Assembly (NCBI RefSeq): GCF_009223885.1
Contig: NZ_CP045144.1
Location: forward strand, 558,001 to 622,000
DNA: 64,000 nt
Source of the DNA: Ancylobacter sp. TS-1
Lineage (GTDB): Bacteria > Pseudomonadota > Alphaproteobacteria > Rhizobiales > Xanthobacteraceae
Direction of reading: 5' to 3'
The translations under genes and the position numbers were made by a program. Below are positions 25,113-44,230 of this stretch, piece after piece (within the stretch, counting starts at the first letter, position 1; the number at the start of each line of letters is the position of its first letter). Under the pieces are notes generated by a model that was not told the origin of the DNA, did not search any database, and was given only the letters and a program-made list of their open reading frames with translations.

Positions 25113-25727
25113 ATGGCAGGCAAACGCATCCTGATGATCGTCGGCGATTTCGTCGAGGACTACGAGACCATGGTGCCGTATCAGGCGCTGCTGGCCGTGG
25201 GCCACACCGTGCACGCGGTCTGCCCGGACAAGAAAGCCGGCGACAGCGTGGCCACCGCGATCCACGATTTCGAGGGCCAGCAGACCTATTCGGAAAAGCG
25301 CGGCCACAATTTCGCGCTCAACGCGACCTTCGCCGACATCGACCCGGCCCGCTACGACGCGCTGGTGATTCCGGGCGGGCGCGCGCCGGAATATCTGCGG
25401 CTCAACGCGCGGGCGGTCGAGATCGTCCGGCACTTCTTCACGGCCAACAAGCCGGTCGCCGCCATCTGCCACGGCGCGCAGCTTCTGGCCGGGGCGAGGG
25501 TGCTGGAGGGCCGCCTGTGCTCGGCCTATCCGGCCTGCCGCGCCGAGGTCGAACTGGCGGGCGGAACCTATGCCGACATCGCCATCGACGCGGCGGTGAC
25601 GGACGGCAATCTGGTCTCGGCCCCGGCATGGCCGGCCCATCCCGCGTGGATCGGCCAGTTCCTCGCGGTGCTCGGCACCACCATTTCCCATGGCGAGGTG
25701 AACACCTCCGCTCGCCAGGCCGCCTGA
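25113..25727 (+). CDS. DJ-1/PfpI-family protein
   Basis: A 204-residue protein of the DJ-1/PfpI (class I glutamine amidotransferase-like) superfamily. The nucleophile-elbow Cys119 is in [10 protein letters not shown], with Glu15 in GDFVEDYE and the segment [13 protein letters not shown] (85-97) nearby; these fit proteins related to PfpI and glyoxalase-III-like members. Reaction is not known. Two GTTAAC sites lie about 85 bases upstream. The gene has its own terminator-separated unit between nusG and rplK, an order that does not match the usual nusG-rplK arrangement. Confidence 0.88.
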   Translation: MAGKRILMIVGDFVEDYETMVPYQALLAVGHTVHAVCPDKKAGDSVATAIHDFEGQQTYSEKRGHNFALNATFADIDPARYDALVIPGGRAPEYLRLNARAVEIVRHFFTANKPVAAICHGAQLLAGARVLEGRLCSAYPACRAEVELAGGTYADIAIDAAVTDGNLVSAPAWPAHPAWIGQFLAVLGTTISHGEVNTSARQAA

Positions 25728-25855
25728 CGGCGACGGCCCCGATCGCGGGCGTACGCGCCTTCGCGGAACGGCCGAACGGGATTATGATGGCGCGGCGGGG
25801 CGGACGGCTCCGCCGCCAAGGGACGTCACAAGGTGGCGTCGCCAGGGAGGGCGTC

Positions 25856-26233
25856 ATGTGCAAGCTCTTCATCGAGGCCGATCCCCGTCTGTGGCAGACG
25901 CGGCTCAAATCGGTGCGGCTCCACGGCTACTCGACCAGCGTGCGGCTGGAGAACCTCTACTGGCAGGTGCTGGAGGAGATCGCCCAGCGCGACGGCATGA
26001 GCCTTGGCCAGCTTCTCGCCAAGCTCCATGAGGAACTGGTCTTCGCCCATGGCGGGGTCGAGAACTTCGCCTCCTTCCTGCGTGTGTGCTGCGGGCGCTA
26101 TCTGGCGCTCCAGCTCGAGGGCGACGTGCCGCGCGACCTCGGCACGCCGATCCGCAGCCTCGATGCCGACGCCATTCTCGCCCGCGAGGCGCGGCGCACC
26201 GGGCGCGGGCGGGCGCTGCCGTCGGCGGCGTGA
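25856..26233 (+). CDS. Ribbon-helix-helix domain protein
   Basis: A 125-residue protein of the alphaproteobacterial RHH_4-type family. The segment LKSVRLHGYSTSVRLENLYWQVLEEIAQRDGMSLGQLLAKLHEEL (about 17-61) has the strand and two helices of a ribbon-helix-helix fold. The rest is helical with FASFLRVCCGRYLALQLE. A DNA-binding role is plausible but the target is unknown. The ATG at 25856 follows GGGAGGGCGTC. It is 128 bases after the DJ-1/PfpI gene on the same strand. Confidence 0.78.
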   Translation: MCKLFIEADPRLWQTRLKSVRLHGYSTSVRLENLYWQVLEEIAQRDGMSLGQLLAKLHEELVFAHGGVENFASFLRVCCGRYLALQLEGDVPRDLGTPIRSLDADAILAREARRTGRGRALPSAA

Positions 26234-26494
26234 GGGGCGGGTAGGTTAGTGCCGGCGCGGGCATCGCCGGCGGCTGTCATCCGGCTGCCACGTTGCGTCG
26301 GCACGCAAATTGCTGTATCGGAGCGACCGCGCCCCTCGGGTCGCATTCATACGCGGGAGGCACGGCCGGTTCGCCAGCCGGCGTGATACACGTGCCGCAA
26401 CCGCGATCCTCCATATACGCCGCCCGCGATGAAGCCGTCGCGACGGCGTGCTTTGGCGTTTGCGACCGGCAGTCGCGGCGCCGAGGAGTTCGTC

Positions 26495-26944
26495 ATGGCG
26501 AAGAAGATCACCGGCTACATCAAGTTGCAGGTGCCGGCCGGCTCGGCCAACCCCGCGCCGCCGATCGGCCCGGCGCTCGGTCAGCGCGGCCTGAACATCA
26601 TGGAATTCTGCAAGGCGTTCAACGCCCAGACCGGCCAGCTCGAAAAGGGCATGCCGATCCCGGTCGTGATCACCGCCTATCAGGACCGTTCCTTCACTTT
26701 CGAGCTGAAGACTCCCCCGGTCTCCTACTTCCTCAAGAAGGCCGCCGGCCTCGAGACGAAGAAGAAGCCGGGCTCGGGTTCCAAGACCCCGGGCAAGGGC
26801 GGCTTCGCCGGCAAGGTCACGCGCGCCCAACTCGCGGAGATCGCCGAGAAGAAGATGAAGGACCTCAACGCCGACACCGTCGACGCGGCGGTCCGGATGA
26901 TCGAGGGCTCCGCCCGTTCCATGGGCCTCGAAGTGGTGGGTTGA
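26495..26944 (+). CDS. rplK: 50S ribosomal protein L11
   Basis: A 149-residue L11 with the start [30 protein letters not shown]. It is about seven residues longer than E. coli L11, owing to a Gly/Lys-rich stretch between the two domains (about 82-101). L11 binds the GTPase-associated centre of 23S rRNA. The ATG at 26495 follows GAGGAGTTCGTC. TTGCGT, 17 bases and TATCGG near 26,292-26,320 is a weak promoter candidate. rplA starts 4 bases downstream. Confidence 0.98.
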   Translation: MAKKITGYIKLQVPAGSANPAPPIGPALGQRGLNIMEFCKAFNAQTGQLEKGMPIPVVITAYQDRSFTFELKTPPVSYFLKKAAGLETKKKPGSGSKTPGKGGFAGKVTRAQLAEIAEKKMKDLNADTVDAAVRMIEGSARSMGLEVVG

Positions 26945-26948
26945 GCTG

Positions 26949-27653
26949 ATGGCCAAGATTTCCAAGCGTATTCGCGCCGTCCGTGAGGGCATCGATCCGG
27001 TCAAGCTCTACGGGCTCGACGAGGCGATCCAGCTCCTGAAGGAGCGTGCCAACGCCAAGTTCGACGAGACCATCGAAGTGGCGATGAATCTCGGCGTCGA
27101 TCCCCGCCATGCCGACCAGATGGTCCGTGGCGTGTGCAACCTGCCGAACGGCTCCGGCCGTACCGTGCGCGTTGCAGTGTTCGCGCGCGGCGCCAAGGCC
27201 GACGAGGCCAAGGCGGCGGGTGCCGACATCGTCGGCGCCGAGGATCTGCTCGAGACCATCCAGGGCGGCACGATCGATTTCGATCGCTGCATCGCGACCC
27301 CGGACCTGATGCCGCTGGTCGGCCGTCTCGGCAAGGTGCTGGGCCCGCGCGGCCTGATGCCGAACCCGAAGGTCGGCACCGTGACCATGGACGTCAAGGG
27401 CGCCGTCGAAGCCGCCAAGGGCGGCGCGGTCGAGTTCCGCGTCGAGAAGGCCGGCATCATCCACGCCGGCATCGGCAAGGCCTCGTTCCCGGTCGACAAG
27501 CTGGCCGAGAACATCCGCGCCTTCGCCGACGCGGTGGTCCGGGCCAAGCCGACCGGCGCCAAGGGCACCTATGTCCAGCGCATCGCGCTGTCCTCGACCA
27601 TGGGCCCCGGCCTGAAGGTCGACACGTCGTCCGTGCTGTCGGCGGCGAGCTGA
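26949..27653 (+). CDS. rplA: 50S ribosomal protein L1
   Basis: A 234-residue L1 of normal length. It carries the conserved [21 protein letters not shown] segment (about residues 123-143) and an N-terminal [12 protein letters not shown]1 forms the mobile stalk of the 50S subunit and in bacteria represses its own rplKA message; no leader structure matching that is clear here. It starts 4 bases after rplK. A GC-rich hairpin follows its stop near 27,681-27,700 without a T-run. Confidence 0.98.
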   Translation: MAKISKRIRAVREGIDPVKLYGLDEAIQLLKERANAKFDETIEVAMNLGVDPRHADQMVRGVCNLPNGSGRTVRVAVFARGAKADEAKAAGADIVGAEDLLETIQGGTIDFDRCIATPDLMPLVGRLGKVLGPRGLMPNPKVGTVTMDVKGAVEAAKGGAVEFRVEKAGIIHAGIGKASFPVDKLAENIRAFADAVVRAKPTGAKGTYVQRIALSSTMGPGLKVDTSSVLSAAS

Positions 27654-28133
27654 GCGGGTATCGATGCCTCGCGGCGAGAACGGGGCCGGTCGCGGCCCCG
27701 TGATCGCGGCGATGTGGATTTGTCAAGCCCTTGGTGCTATCAGGGGTGACAAATCCCGAGAGACCCACTATATGGGCGGTTTCGTTCCCGGCAATGAGTC
27801 GGGAGCGAACCAACAGATTCGCAGCTTTCGCCCGCGTAAAACCGGGCGGAGAGGCCGGCAGGGTTCGCCTTGCCGGCTTTAAGTCCTGTCCGAGACTGCC
27901 GGCGCCCCTCGTTCGAGGTGGCTTAATCCCGCTTCGGGGCCAGCATAGACGGGGTACGACCGAAGGAAGGGTTCCGGTCTCCGGGGCTTGGATTTCGGCT
28001 CGAACCAGCGCCTTGGCCGGTTTTCCGGTCCCAGGGGGACAGGATTCTAACCGTCGTCTCTCCGCGAGGAGGGGCGACAAGGCGCAAACCCGGCGGGGGA
28101 GCATGTCTTCCTCGCCACCGGAGAGCAAGTGAA
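27654..28133 (+). other. Long rplJ leader region, likely L10-binding regulatory RNA
   Basis: About 480 bases between rplA and rplJ with no convincing protein gene. It holds a promoter candidate (27746-27774), then about 360 bases of transcribed leader with several GC-rich inverted repeats, such as GCCGGCAGGG/CCTTGCCGGC near 27,850-27,880. In E. coli, L10 bound to L7/L12 binds a kink-turn structure in this leader to repress translation. A leader of this kind is expected here but I could not identify the kink turn by eye. Confidence 0.5.
27746..27774 (+). promoter_or_regulatory. Promoter candidate for rplJ-rplL
   Basis: GTGACA (27746-27751), a 17-base spacer and TATATG (27769-27774), about 360 bases before rplJ. 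Position at the start of the long leader supports it. Confidence 0.45.
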
Positions 28134-28652
28134 GTGGATCGAGCACAAAAAGAAGAGCTCGTCACGTCGCTTTCCGAGGTGTTCAAGAGCACCTCGGTTG
28201 TCGTCGTGGCCCACTATTCCGGCCTCACCGTCGCCCAGCTGTCGGCCCTGCGCCGGCAGGCCAAGGCGGCCGGTGCGACTGTGAAGGTGGCCAAGAACCG
28301 CCTCGCGAAGATCGCTCTCGAAGGTTCGGACGTCGCGCATGTCGCGTCCCTGATGAAGGGACCGACCCTGATCGCCTATTCCAGCGATCCGGTTGCGGCG
28401 CCGAAGATTGCCACTGACTTCGCCAAGACGAACGACAAGTTCGTCATCCTCGGCGGAGCCCTCGGCAAGTCCGCCCTCAACCCCGACGGCGTCAAGGCTC
28501 TGGCCACGCTGCCGTCTCTCGACGAACTGCGCGCCAAGCTGGTCGGCCTCATCCAGGCCCCCGCCACCAAGGTTGCTCAGGTCGTCAACGCGCCGGCGGC
28601 GAAGCTCGCCCGCGTGTTCGGGGCCTATGGGCGCGAGAACGAAGCCGCGTGA
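28134..28652 (+). CDS. rplJ: 50S ribosomal protein L10
   Basis: A 172-residue L10 starting [17 protein letters not shown] from a GTG codon. The conserved RNA-binding part holds [23 protein letters not shown] and [10 protein letters not shown]; the C-terminal helix (about 140-172) is the L7/L12-binding spine, rich in Ala and Lys. L10 anchors L7/L12 dimers on the stalk. The GTG follows GGAGAGCAAGTGAA. rplL starts 50 bases downstream. Confidence 0.97.
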   Translation: MDRAQKEELVTSLSEVFKSTSVVVVAHYSGLTVAQLSALRRQAKAAGATVKVAKNRLAKIALEGSDVAHVASLMKGPTLIAYSSDPVAAPKIATDFAKTNDKFVILGGALGKSALNPDGVKALATLPSLDELRAKLVGLIQAPATKVAQVVNAPAAKLARVFGAYGRENEAA

Positions 28653-28702
28653 GGCTTCCCGGTTAAATCTGGTTCGAACCGAAATCCAAGGACTTAAGTA
28701 AA

Positions 28703-29080
<378 letters not shown>

Positions 29081-29094
29081 TCATCTGATCATGG

Positions 29095-29120
29095 GAGGCC
29101 GCCGGTTCGCCGGCGGCCTC
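29095..29120 (+). terminator. Hairpin between rplL and rpoB, likely attenuator or processing site
   Basis: GAGGCCGCCGG pairs perfectly with CCGGCGGCCTC around TTCG, an 11-base-pair stem with a stable tetraloop. It is followed by TGCCTTCG rather than a T-run. At this position E. coli has a partial terminator and an RNase III site that lower rpoBC expression relative to rplL; a similar role is inferred. Confidence 0.55.
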
Positions 29121-29349
29121 TGCCTTCGCTCGCGGGCGAAGGCGACGTAGGAAGCCCGACGGCTTCCCCGACGGTCCGCAGCAGGATCGTCCGGCGAGCC
29201 GTCGGTTTGCGGAACGGTCAAGGGGCAGGCGTCAGGTCGCCTCATCCTTTTGACCGATTCGTTTCGCAAGCATGTGCCACCACCGTTGCCGGGCCTTTTG
29301 CCCGGGCCGTGGCTGGCGCGACGGTTACTGGGACGGAGCGAGGAGCGAC

Positions 29350-33480
<4,131 letters not shown>

Positions 33481-33605
33481 CCGACTGACAAGAGGGGCGG
33501 GCGGCGTATCGGCCGCCGCCCCTTCGATCGCTCGACAGATCAGACTTTTCAGTGACCCAAGCGAGCCGCGGCGGCGGAGGCGGGGTCCATCCGAAGGAGA
33601 CGGCG

Positions 33606-37796
<4,191 letters not shown>

Positions 37797-37833
37797 TCGG
37801 CACGCCGGCACCCGCTCGGGTCCGCTGAAACAG

Positions 37834-37868
37834 AAAGGGCCGCTCCCTCGGGAGCGGCCCTTTTGCTT
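37834..37868. terminator. Bidirectional intrinsic terminator after rpoC
   Basis: AAAGGGCCGCTCC pairs with GGAGCGGCCCTTT around a 4-base loop, with TTTTGCTTT following on the plus strand and a T-rich run on the minus strand. It separates rpoC from the convergent ohr gene. Confidence 0.92.
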
Positions 37869-37888
37869 TGTGGGACGTGCGGCGCGGC

Positions 37889-38311
37889 TCAGGCGACGGT
37901 GAGGCGAACGTCCAGGCTGCCCTTGGTCGCGTGGGAGTAGGGGCACACGACATGGGCGCGGGCGACCAGATCCTCCGCCACGGCGCGCTCGATGCCCGGC
38001 AGCTTGATGGTCAGCGCCACGTCGAGGCCGAAGCCGGTGCCGTCTTCGCGCGGACCGATGCCGACATCGGCGGTGACGGTGCTGTCGTCGGGAACCTTGA
38101 TCTTCTGCTGGCCGGCGACGAACTTGATCGCGCCGAGGAAGCAGGCGGAATAGCCGGCGGCGAAGAGCTGCTCGGGGTTGTTGCCTACGCCGCCCGGCCC
38201 CCCAAGTTCCTTCGGGGTGACGAGATCAACCTTCAGCGCGCCGTCATGGGTGGCGGCCGAGCCAGTGCGCCCGCCGGTGGCGGTCGCCTGCGTCCTGTAG
38301 AGAATGCTCAT
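37889..38311 (-). CDS. ohr: Organic hydroperoxide resistance protein Ohr
   Basis: A 140-residue Ohr peroxidase. The two redox Cys are at 57 (YSACF) and 123 (VVCPYS), with Arg15 and Glu47 as in the Ohr active site. Ohr reduces organic and fatty-acid hydroperoxides using lipoyl proteins as reductant. The ATG at 38311 follows GGAGGACTATC; a longer upstream frame lacks support. It is divergent from ohrR, 318 bases apart, and its promoter region holds candidate OhrR operators. Confidence 0.96.
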   Translation of the reverse strand: MSILYRTQATATGGRTGSAATHDGALKVDLVTPKELGGPGGVGNNPEQLFAAGYSACFLGAIKFVAGQQKIKVPDDSTVTADVGIGPREDGTGFGLDVALTIKLPGIERAVAEDLVARAHVVCPYSHATKGSLDVRLTVA

Positions 38312-38629
38312 GATAGTCCTCCGCAAAAGGGCCGCGGCCCGGTGTTCATATGCGCCAATCAATCGTGCGCGATATAAAATGGATAGCTGGTCGCCCAATG
38401 CCTGTCTAGCGAAAAGTTATCGCGATAACTAATGTCGTGGTATGTTTCTCACGGCCGAATCTGGAAGGGCAGAGGGGCGGCAGGACGCCCGGTCCGTGAG
38501 CGGGCAGGGCACTCACCTTGGAAGCGGGCGACGGCGTGTGCGTCGGCCCCGAGGCGATCCATGCATCCGCACGGGCGGATCGGCCGCCGGCCCATGGTCG
38601 TGACGCGTGGCGGAACGGAGGAGGTTGCG
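38312..38629. other. ohr-ohrR divergent regulatory region
   Basis: The region between ohr and ohrR contains no gene. It holds the perfect 16-base palindrome at 38415-38430 and a similar half-site GCGCGATATA near 38367-38376 that overlaps a TATATC -10-like box for ohr on the minus strand (TTGGGC 16 bases upstream). This fits a shared control region. Confidence 0.6.
38415..38430. promoter_or_regulatory. Perfect palindrome, candidate OhrR operator
   Basis: AGTTATCGCGATAACT is a perfect 16-base palindrome in the ohr-ohrR gap, about 200 bases before ohrR and 104 before ohr. An imperfect related site with CGCGATA lies at 38362-38374. OhrR repressors bind palindromes in this location; the exact sequence recognised here is not known from family consensus alone. 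Confidence 0.6.
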
Positions 38630-39112
38630 ATGAGCGAGACCGAAGATGCCCGCAGGCTGGAGAGTCAGTTCTGCTTCGCGCTCTATTCGGCGACCCATGC
38701 GGTGATGCGCACCTATCGGCCGCTGCTGGAGCCGCTCGGCCTGACCTACCCGCAATATCTCGTCATGCTGCTGCTCTGGGAGGGCGGCACGCAGACGGTG
38801 GGGGGAATCGCCGAGCGCATGCTGCTCGATTCGTCCACCCTCACGCCGCTGCTCAAGCGCCTCGAGCAGCTCGGCCTGGTCAGCCGGCGCCGCAACCCGG
38901 ACAATGAGCGCCAGCTCATCGTCGCGCCGACGGCGGCGGGGATCGCGCTCGAGGAGCAGGCGCGGGCGATTCCCGAGGCGATTCTGTGCGCTTCGCAGCA
39001 GACGGTTGCCGATCTTCTACGTCTGCGCGATGAAATGACGGCGGTGCGGGACGCCTTTGCGGCGAATCGTACCGAGTCGCCGGGGGGCGCTTCCGACGGC
39101 GCAGCGCCCTGA
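38630..39112 (+). CDS. ohrR: Organic hydroperoxide sensor OhrR (MarR family)
   Basis: A 160-residue MarR-type repressor. The redox-sensing Cys15 is in LESQFCFALYSA, and Cys120 lies near the end of the fold (AILCAS), 105 residues later. This matches the two-Cys OhrR type, where peroxide oxidation links the two and releases DNA. The winged-helix core holds QYLVMLLLWEGG, IAERMLLDSSTLTPLLKRLEQLGLVSRRRNPDNERQ. The ATG at 38630 follows GGAGGAGGTTGCG. It is divergent from ohr. Confidence 0.93.
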   Translation: MSETEDARRLESQFCFALYSATHAVMRTYRPLLEPLGLTYPQYLVMLLLWEGGTQTVGGIAERMLLDSSTLTPLLKRLEQLGLVSRRRNPDNERQLIVAPTAAGIALEEQARAIPEAILCASQQTVADLLRLRDEMTAVRDAFAANRTESPGGASDGAAP

Positions 39113-39214
39113 CCTTGCGGGCGTCACTTACTTGCGCCGCGTGACAGCGCGACGAAATCTAACGTCTTCAATGCCTCGCACGAGGGCGTGAGCGGCCAAA
39201 CTTGCGGTTCGCAC

Positions 39215-39243
39215 TTGACGGAAGACGACTCGACGCGTAGAAG
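39215..39243 (+). promoter_or_regulatory. Promoter candidate upstream of rpsL
   Basis: TTGACG (39215-39220), a 17-base spacer and TAGAAG (39238-39243). The -35 is good and the -10 is only fair. Confidence 0.35.
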
Positions 39244-39402
39244 GCGCCTACTTTCACGGCAGGCGGTTGGAATTACCGCGTTCGGACACCCTGTCTGGAC
39301 ACAGAATTCCAAGACGCTGCCGGGACGCATGCACGACCAAATCCGGCGCATGATCGCGCAATCGGGCGGTTTAACAACCGTTCGCGTGATCCTCTGAACG
39401 TT

Positions 39403-39441
39403 AGCGCCCTCGGCCAGCTTCTGGCCGGCGGCGCTTATTTT
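39403..39441 (+). terminator. Terminator-like hairpin, possible attenuator ahead of rpsL
   Basis: AGCGCC (39403-39408) pairs with GGCGCT (39430-39435), and inner GGCCAG pairs with CTGGCC around CTT; TATTTTG follows. It lies about 150 bases before rpsL and downstream of the promoter candidate, so it may be an attenuator of the str operon or the terminator of an upstream transcript. Confidence 0.5.
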
Positions 39442-39589
39442 GTTCGCAGATAGCCCGGAGATGCGGCCCAGTGGGCCGGCGATGTGCAGATTGTTCCGAA
39501 CCGTCGAGAGCGAATGCGGTTGTGGCCGCGGAAATTTGGGTTAGCGCGGGACACTCTGTCCTTAGCGCAGCGAGACGAAGGCGAGACAC

Positions 39590-39961
39590 GTGCCGACGAT
39601 CAACCAGCTGATCCGCAAGCCGCGGGAAGCCCAGAAGGCCCGGAACAAGGTTCCGGCGCTGCAGGCCAGCCCGCAGAAGCGCGGCGTTTGCACCCGCGTC
39701 TATACGACGACCCCGAAGAAGCCGAACTCGGCGCTTCGTAAGGTCGCCAAGGTTCGTTTGACCAATGGCTACGAAGTCATCGGTTACATCCCCGGTGAGG
39801 GGCATAACCTGCAGGAACACTCCGTGGTCATGATCCGCGGCGGCCGCGTCAAGGATCTTCCGGGCGTGCGCTATCACATCCTGCGCGGCGTGCTCGACAC
39901 CCAGGGCGTCAAGAATCGTAAGCAGCGCCGTTCGAAGTACGGCGCCAAGCGGCCGAAGTGA
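39590..39961 (+). CDS. rpsL: 30S ribosomal protein S12
   Basis: A 123-residue S12 from a GTG start. It carries Lys43 ([12 protein letters not shown]), Lys88 and Pro91 ([12 protein letters not shown]), the streptomycin-sensitive type residues. S12 sits at the decoding site. It is the first gene of the str unit with rpsG 10 bases later. Confidence 0.98.
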   Translation: MPTINQLIRKPREAQKARNKVPALQASPQKRGVCTRVYTTTPKKPNSALRKVAKVRLTNGYEVIGYIPGEGHNLQEHSVVMIRGGRVKDLPGVRYHILRGVLDTQGVKNRKQRRSKYGAKRPK

Positions 39962-39971
39962 GGATTGAGCG

Positions 39972-40442
39972 ATGTCCCGTCGTCATCGTGCAGAGCGCCG
40001 TGAAGTCACCCCGGATCCCAAGTTCGGGAGCGAGGTGCTCAGCCGCTTCATGAACGCCGTCATGTATGACGGCAAGAAGTCGGTCGCCGAGCAGATCGTC
40101 TATGGCGCGCTCGACCTGGTCGAGAACCGCGCCAAGTCGGAGCCGCTGGGTGTGTTCACCCAGGCACTCGACAATGTGAGCCCGGCCATCGAGGTGCGCT
40201 CCCGCCGCGTCGGCGGCGCCACCTATCAGGTGCCCGTCGAAGTGCGTCCCGAGCGCCGTCAGGCGCTGGCGATCCGCTGGCTGATCATTGCGGCCCGTGC
40301 CCGCAACGAGAAGACCATGGTCGAGCGTCTGTCGGGCGAGCTGCTCGATGCCTCGAACAATCGTGGCACCGCCGTGAAGAAACGTGAAGATACCCACCGC
40401 ATGGCGGAGGCGAACCGCGCCTTCTCTCACTACCGCTGGTGA
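39972..40442 (+). CDS. rpsG: 30S ribosomal protein S7
   Basis: A 156-residue S7 starting [20 protein letters not shown]. It has the usual [21 protein letters not shown] segment and a C-terminal RAFSHYRW. S7 nucleates assembly of the 30S head and in E. coli represses its own operon. It starts 10 bases after rpsL; fusA begins 27 bases later. Confidence 0.98.
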   Translation: MSRRHRAERREVTPDPKFGSEVLSRFMNAVMYDGKKSVAEQIVYGALDLVENRAKSEPLGVFTQALDNVSPAIEVRSRRVGGATYQVPVEVRPERRQALAIRWLIIAARARNEKTMVERLSGELLDASNNRGTAVKKREDTHRMAEANRAFSHYRW

Positions 40443-40469
40443 TGAAGAGAGCCGGGACGAGGATCTGAT

Positions 40470-42545
40470 ATGTCGCGCATTAATGCTATCGAAGACTACC
40501 GTAACTTCGGCATCATGGCCCACATTGATGCCGGCAAGACCACCACGACCGAACGGATCCTCTACTACACCGGCAAGAGCCACAAGATCGGCGAAGTCCA
40601 TGATGGCGCTGCCACCATGGATTGGATGACCCAGGAGCAGGAGCGCGGCATCACCATCACGTCGGCCGCGACGACCGCTTTCTGGCATGGCAAGCGCCTC
40701 AACATCATCGACACGCCCGGCCACGTCGACTTCACCATTGAAGTCGAGCGTTCGCTGCGCGTGCTCGACGGCGCCGTGTGCGTTCTCGACGGCAACCAGG
40801 GCGTCGAGCCGCAGACCGAGACCGTGTGGCGTCAGGCCGACAAGTACAACGTGCCGCGCATCGTGTTCGTCAACAAGATGGACAAGACCGGCGCGGACTT
40901 CTTCCGCTGCGTGGAGATGATCATCGACCGCGTGGACGGCAAGCCGGTGTGCTGCCAGCTCCCGATCGGCTCGGAGAACAACTTCAAGGGCATCATCGAC
41001 CTCGTCCGCATGAAGGCGGTCGTGTGGGACAATGAAGAGCTCGGCGCGAAGTATCACGACGAAGAGATCCCGGCCGAGCTGCTCGACCAGGCGGTCGAAT
41101 ATCGCGGCAAGCTGCTCGAGGCGGCTGTCGAACTCGACGACGACGTTCTCTCGGCCTATCTCGACGGCGTTGAGCCGGACGAGGCGACCCTGAAGGGCCT
41201 GATCCGCAAGGCCGTCATCGGTCGCGTGTTCAACCCGGTGTTCTGCGGCTCGGCCTTCAAGAACAAGGGCGTGCAGCCGCTGCTCGACGCCGTTTGCGAC
41301 TTCCTGCCGAGCCCGATCGATCGCGGCGCCATCAAGGGCATCGACTTCGACACCGAGGAAGAGACCGTCCGCAACCCGAGCGATGCCGACCCGCTGTCGG
41401 TCCTCGCGTTCAAGATCATGGACGACCCGTTCGTCGGCACCATCACCTTCTGCCGCATCTACTCGGGCAAGCTCGAGACCGGCATGGGCCTGCTGAACTC
41501 GACCCGTGACAAGAAGGAGCGCGTGGGTCGCATGCTGCTGATGCATGCGAACAACCGCGAGGACATCAAGGAAGCCTATGCGGGCGACATCGTCGCTCTC
41601 GCCGGCCTCAAGGAAGTCCGCACCGGCGACACGCTCTGCGATCCGGCCAAGCCCGTGATCCTCGAGAAGATGGAATTCCCCGAGCCGGTCATCGAGATCG
41701 CGATCGAGCCGAAGTCCAAGGCCGACCAGGAGAAGCTGGGTCTCGCGCTCGCCAAGCTGGCGGCCGAGGATCCGTCCTTCCGCGTGTCGACCGACCACGA
41801 GAGCGGCCAGACCATCCTCAAGGGGATGGGCGAACTGCACCTCGACATCAAGGTCGACATCCTGAAGCGCACCTACAAGGTCGACGCCAACATCGGCGCC
41901 CCGCAGGTGGCCTATCGCGAGACGATCACCCGCAAGACCGAGGTGGACTACACCCACAAGAAGCAGACCGGCGGTACCGGTCAGTTCGCCCGGGTGAAGT
42001 TCGTGGTCGAGCCGAACGAAGTCGGCAAGGGCTTCGGCTTCGAGAGCAAGGTCATCGGCGGCGCGGTGCCGAAGGAATACATCCCCGGCGTGACCAAGGG
42101 CCTCGAAAGCGTGCTCGGTTCGGGCGTGCTGGCCGGCTTCCCGGTCGTGGACGTCAAGGTCGAGCTGATCGACGGCGCTTACCATGAAGTCGACTCGTCG
42201 GCGCTCGCCTTCGAAATCGCCTCGCGTGCGGCGTTCCGCGAAGCCCTGCAGAAGGGCGGCCCGGTGCTCCTCGAGCCGATCATGAAGGTCGAGGTCGTCA
42301 CCCCGGAAGACTACACCGGCTCGGTGATCGGCGACCTCAACTCCCGCCGCGGCCAGATCCAGGGCCAGGACATGCGTGGCAATGCGAACGTCGTGAACGC
42401 GATGGTGCCGCTCGCCAACATGTTCGGCTACGTCAACACGCTGCGGTCCTTCAGCCAGGGCCGCGCGACTTTCACCATGCAGTTCGACCACTACGAGCAG
42501 GTGCCGTCGAACGTCGCGCAGGAAGTCCAGGCCAAGTACGCGTGA
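40470..42545 (+). CDS. fusA: Elongation factor G
   Basis: A 691-residue EF-G, the GTPase that drives translocation. The P-loop reads AHIDAGKTT (17-25), switch [13 protein letters not shown]3 DTPGHVDF and G4 NKMD. All five domains fit the length. The message continues to tuf copy 2, 65 bases on. It is the only fusA in the window. Confidence 0.99.
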   Translation: MSRINAIEDYRNFGIMAHIDAGKTTTTERILYYTGKSHKIGEVHDGAATMDWMTQEQERGITITSAATTAFWHGKRLNIIDTPGHVDFTIEVERSLRVLDGAVCVLDGNQGVEPQTETVWRQADKYNVPRIVFVNKMDKTGADFFRCVEMIIDRVDGKPVCCQLPIGSENNFKGIIDLVRMKAVVWDNEELGAKYHDEEIPAELLDQAVEYRGKLLEAAVELDDDVLSAYLDGVEPDEATLKGLIRKAVIGRVFNPVFCGSAFKNKGVQPLLDAVCDFLPSPIDRGAIKGIDFDTEEETVRNPSDADPLSVLAFKIMDDPFVGTITFCRIYSGKLETGMGLLNSTRDKKERVGRMLLMHANNREDIKEAYAGDIVALAGLKEVRTGDTLCDPAKPVILEKMEFPEPVIEIAIEPKSKADQEKLGLALAKLAAEDPSFRVSTDHESGQTILKGMGELHLDIKVDILKRTYKVDANIGAPQVAYRETITRKTEVDYTHKKQTGGTGQFARVKFVVEPNEVGKGFGFESKVIGGAVPKEYIPGVTKGLESVLGSGVLAGFPVVDVKVELIDGAYHEVDSSALAFEIASRAAFREALQKGGPVLLEPIMKVEVVTPEDYTGSVIGDLNSRRGQIQGQDMRGNANVVNAMVPLANMFGYVNTLRSFSQGRATFTMQFDHYEQVPSNVAQEVQAKYA

Positions 42546-42610
42546 CGCGTACGGCCTGACTGACTGAGCGTTTCGTACCCAACACAGAATATCGACCGAC
42601 GGAGAGCCCC

Positions 42611-43801
<1,191 letters not shown>

Positions 43802-43816
43802 GACCAAACAATCCCG

Positions 43817-43846
43817 AGGGGCGCGGGATCGCCTGCGCCCCTTTTT
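43817..43846 (+). terminator. Intrinsic terminator after tuf copy 2
   Basis: AGGGGCGC (43817-43824) pairs with GCGCCCCT (43835-43842), followed by TTTT. It would separate the str and S10 units, or let some read-through reach rpsJ. Confidence 0.8.
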
Positions 43847-43899
43847 CGTGGAGCTCGTTACAGAGCCCGACTGACGAGCCCTCTGGGAGCCTGAAGTCA

Positions 43900-44208
43900 A
43901 TGAACGGCCAGAACATTCGGATCCGCCTCAAGGCGTTCGATCATCGCATCCTGGATGCCTCGACGCGCGAGATCGTCTCGACGGCGAAGCGCACGGGCGC
44001 CCAGGTCCGCGGTCCCATTCCGCTGCCGACGCGGATTGAGAAATTCACGGTCAATCGTTCTCCCCACGTGGACAAGAAGTCCCGTGAGCAGTTCGAGATG
44101 CGGACGCATAAGCGTCTGCTGGACATAGTCGACCCGACCCCCCAGACGGTGGACGCGCTGATGAAGCTCGACCTCGCCGCGGGTGTCGACGTCGAGATCA
44201 AGCTCTGA
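43900..44208 (+). CDS. rpsJ: 30S ribosomal protein S10
   Basis: A 102-residue S10, beginning [19 protein letters not shown]. Conserved [29 protein letters not shown] is present. S10 also binds NusG/NusB in antitermination. It opens the S10 gene block, 98 bases after tuf; no obvious promoter was found in that gap. Confidence 0.98.
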   Translation: MNGQNIRIRLKAFDHRILDASTREIVSTAKRTGAQVRGPIPLPTRIEKFTVNRSPHVDKKSREQFEMRTHKRLLDIVDPTPQTVDALMKLDLAAGVDVEIKL

Positions 44209-44230
44209 GAGAAGGCGAAGGGACACGGCC

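Larger units (their letters stand above)
39113..39589 (+). other. Intergenic region upstream of the str operon
   Basis: About 480 bases between ohrR and rpsL without a convincing gene. It contains a promoter candidate (39215-39243) and a terminator-like hairpin (39403-39441); the rest is probably the leader of the rpsL message. Short open frames here have no matching ribosome-binding site or recognisable product. Confidence 0.5.

Noticed and set aside
39124..39351. Small open frames upstream of rpsL
   Set aside because: They lack a start with a ribosome-binding site and do not match any known product; the region reads better as leader.
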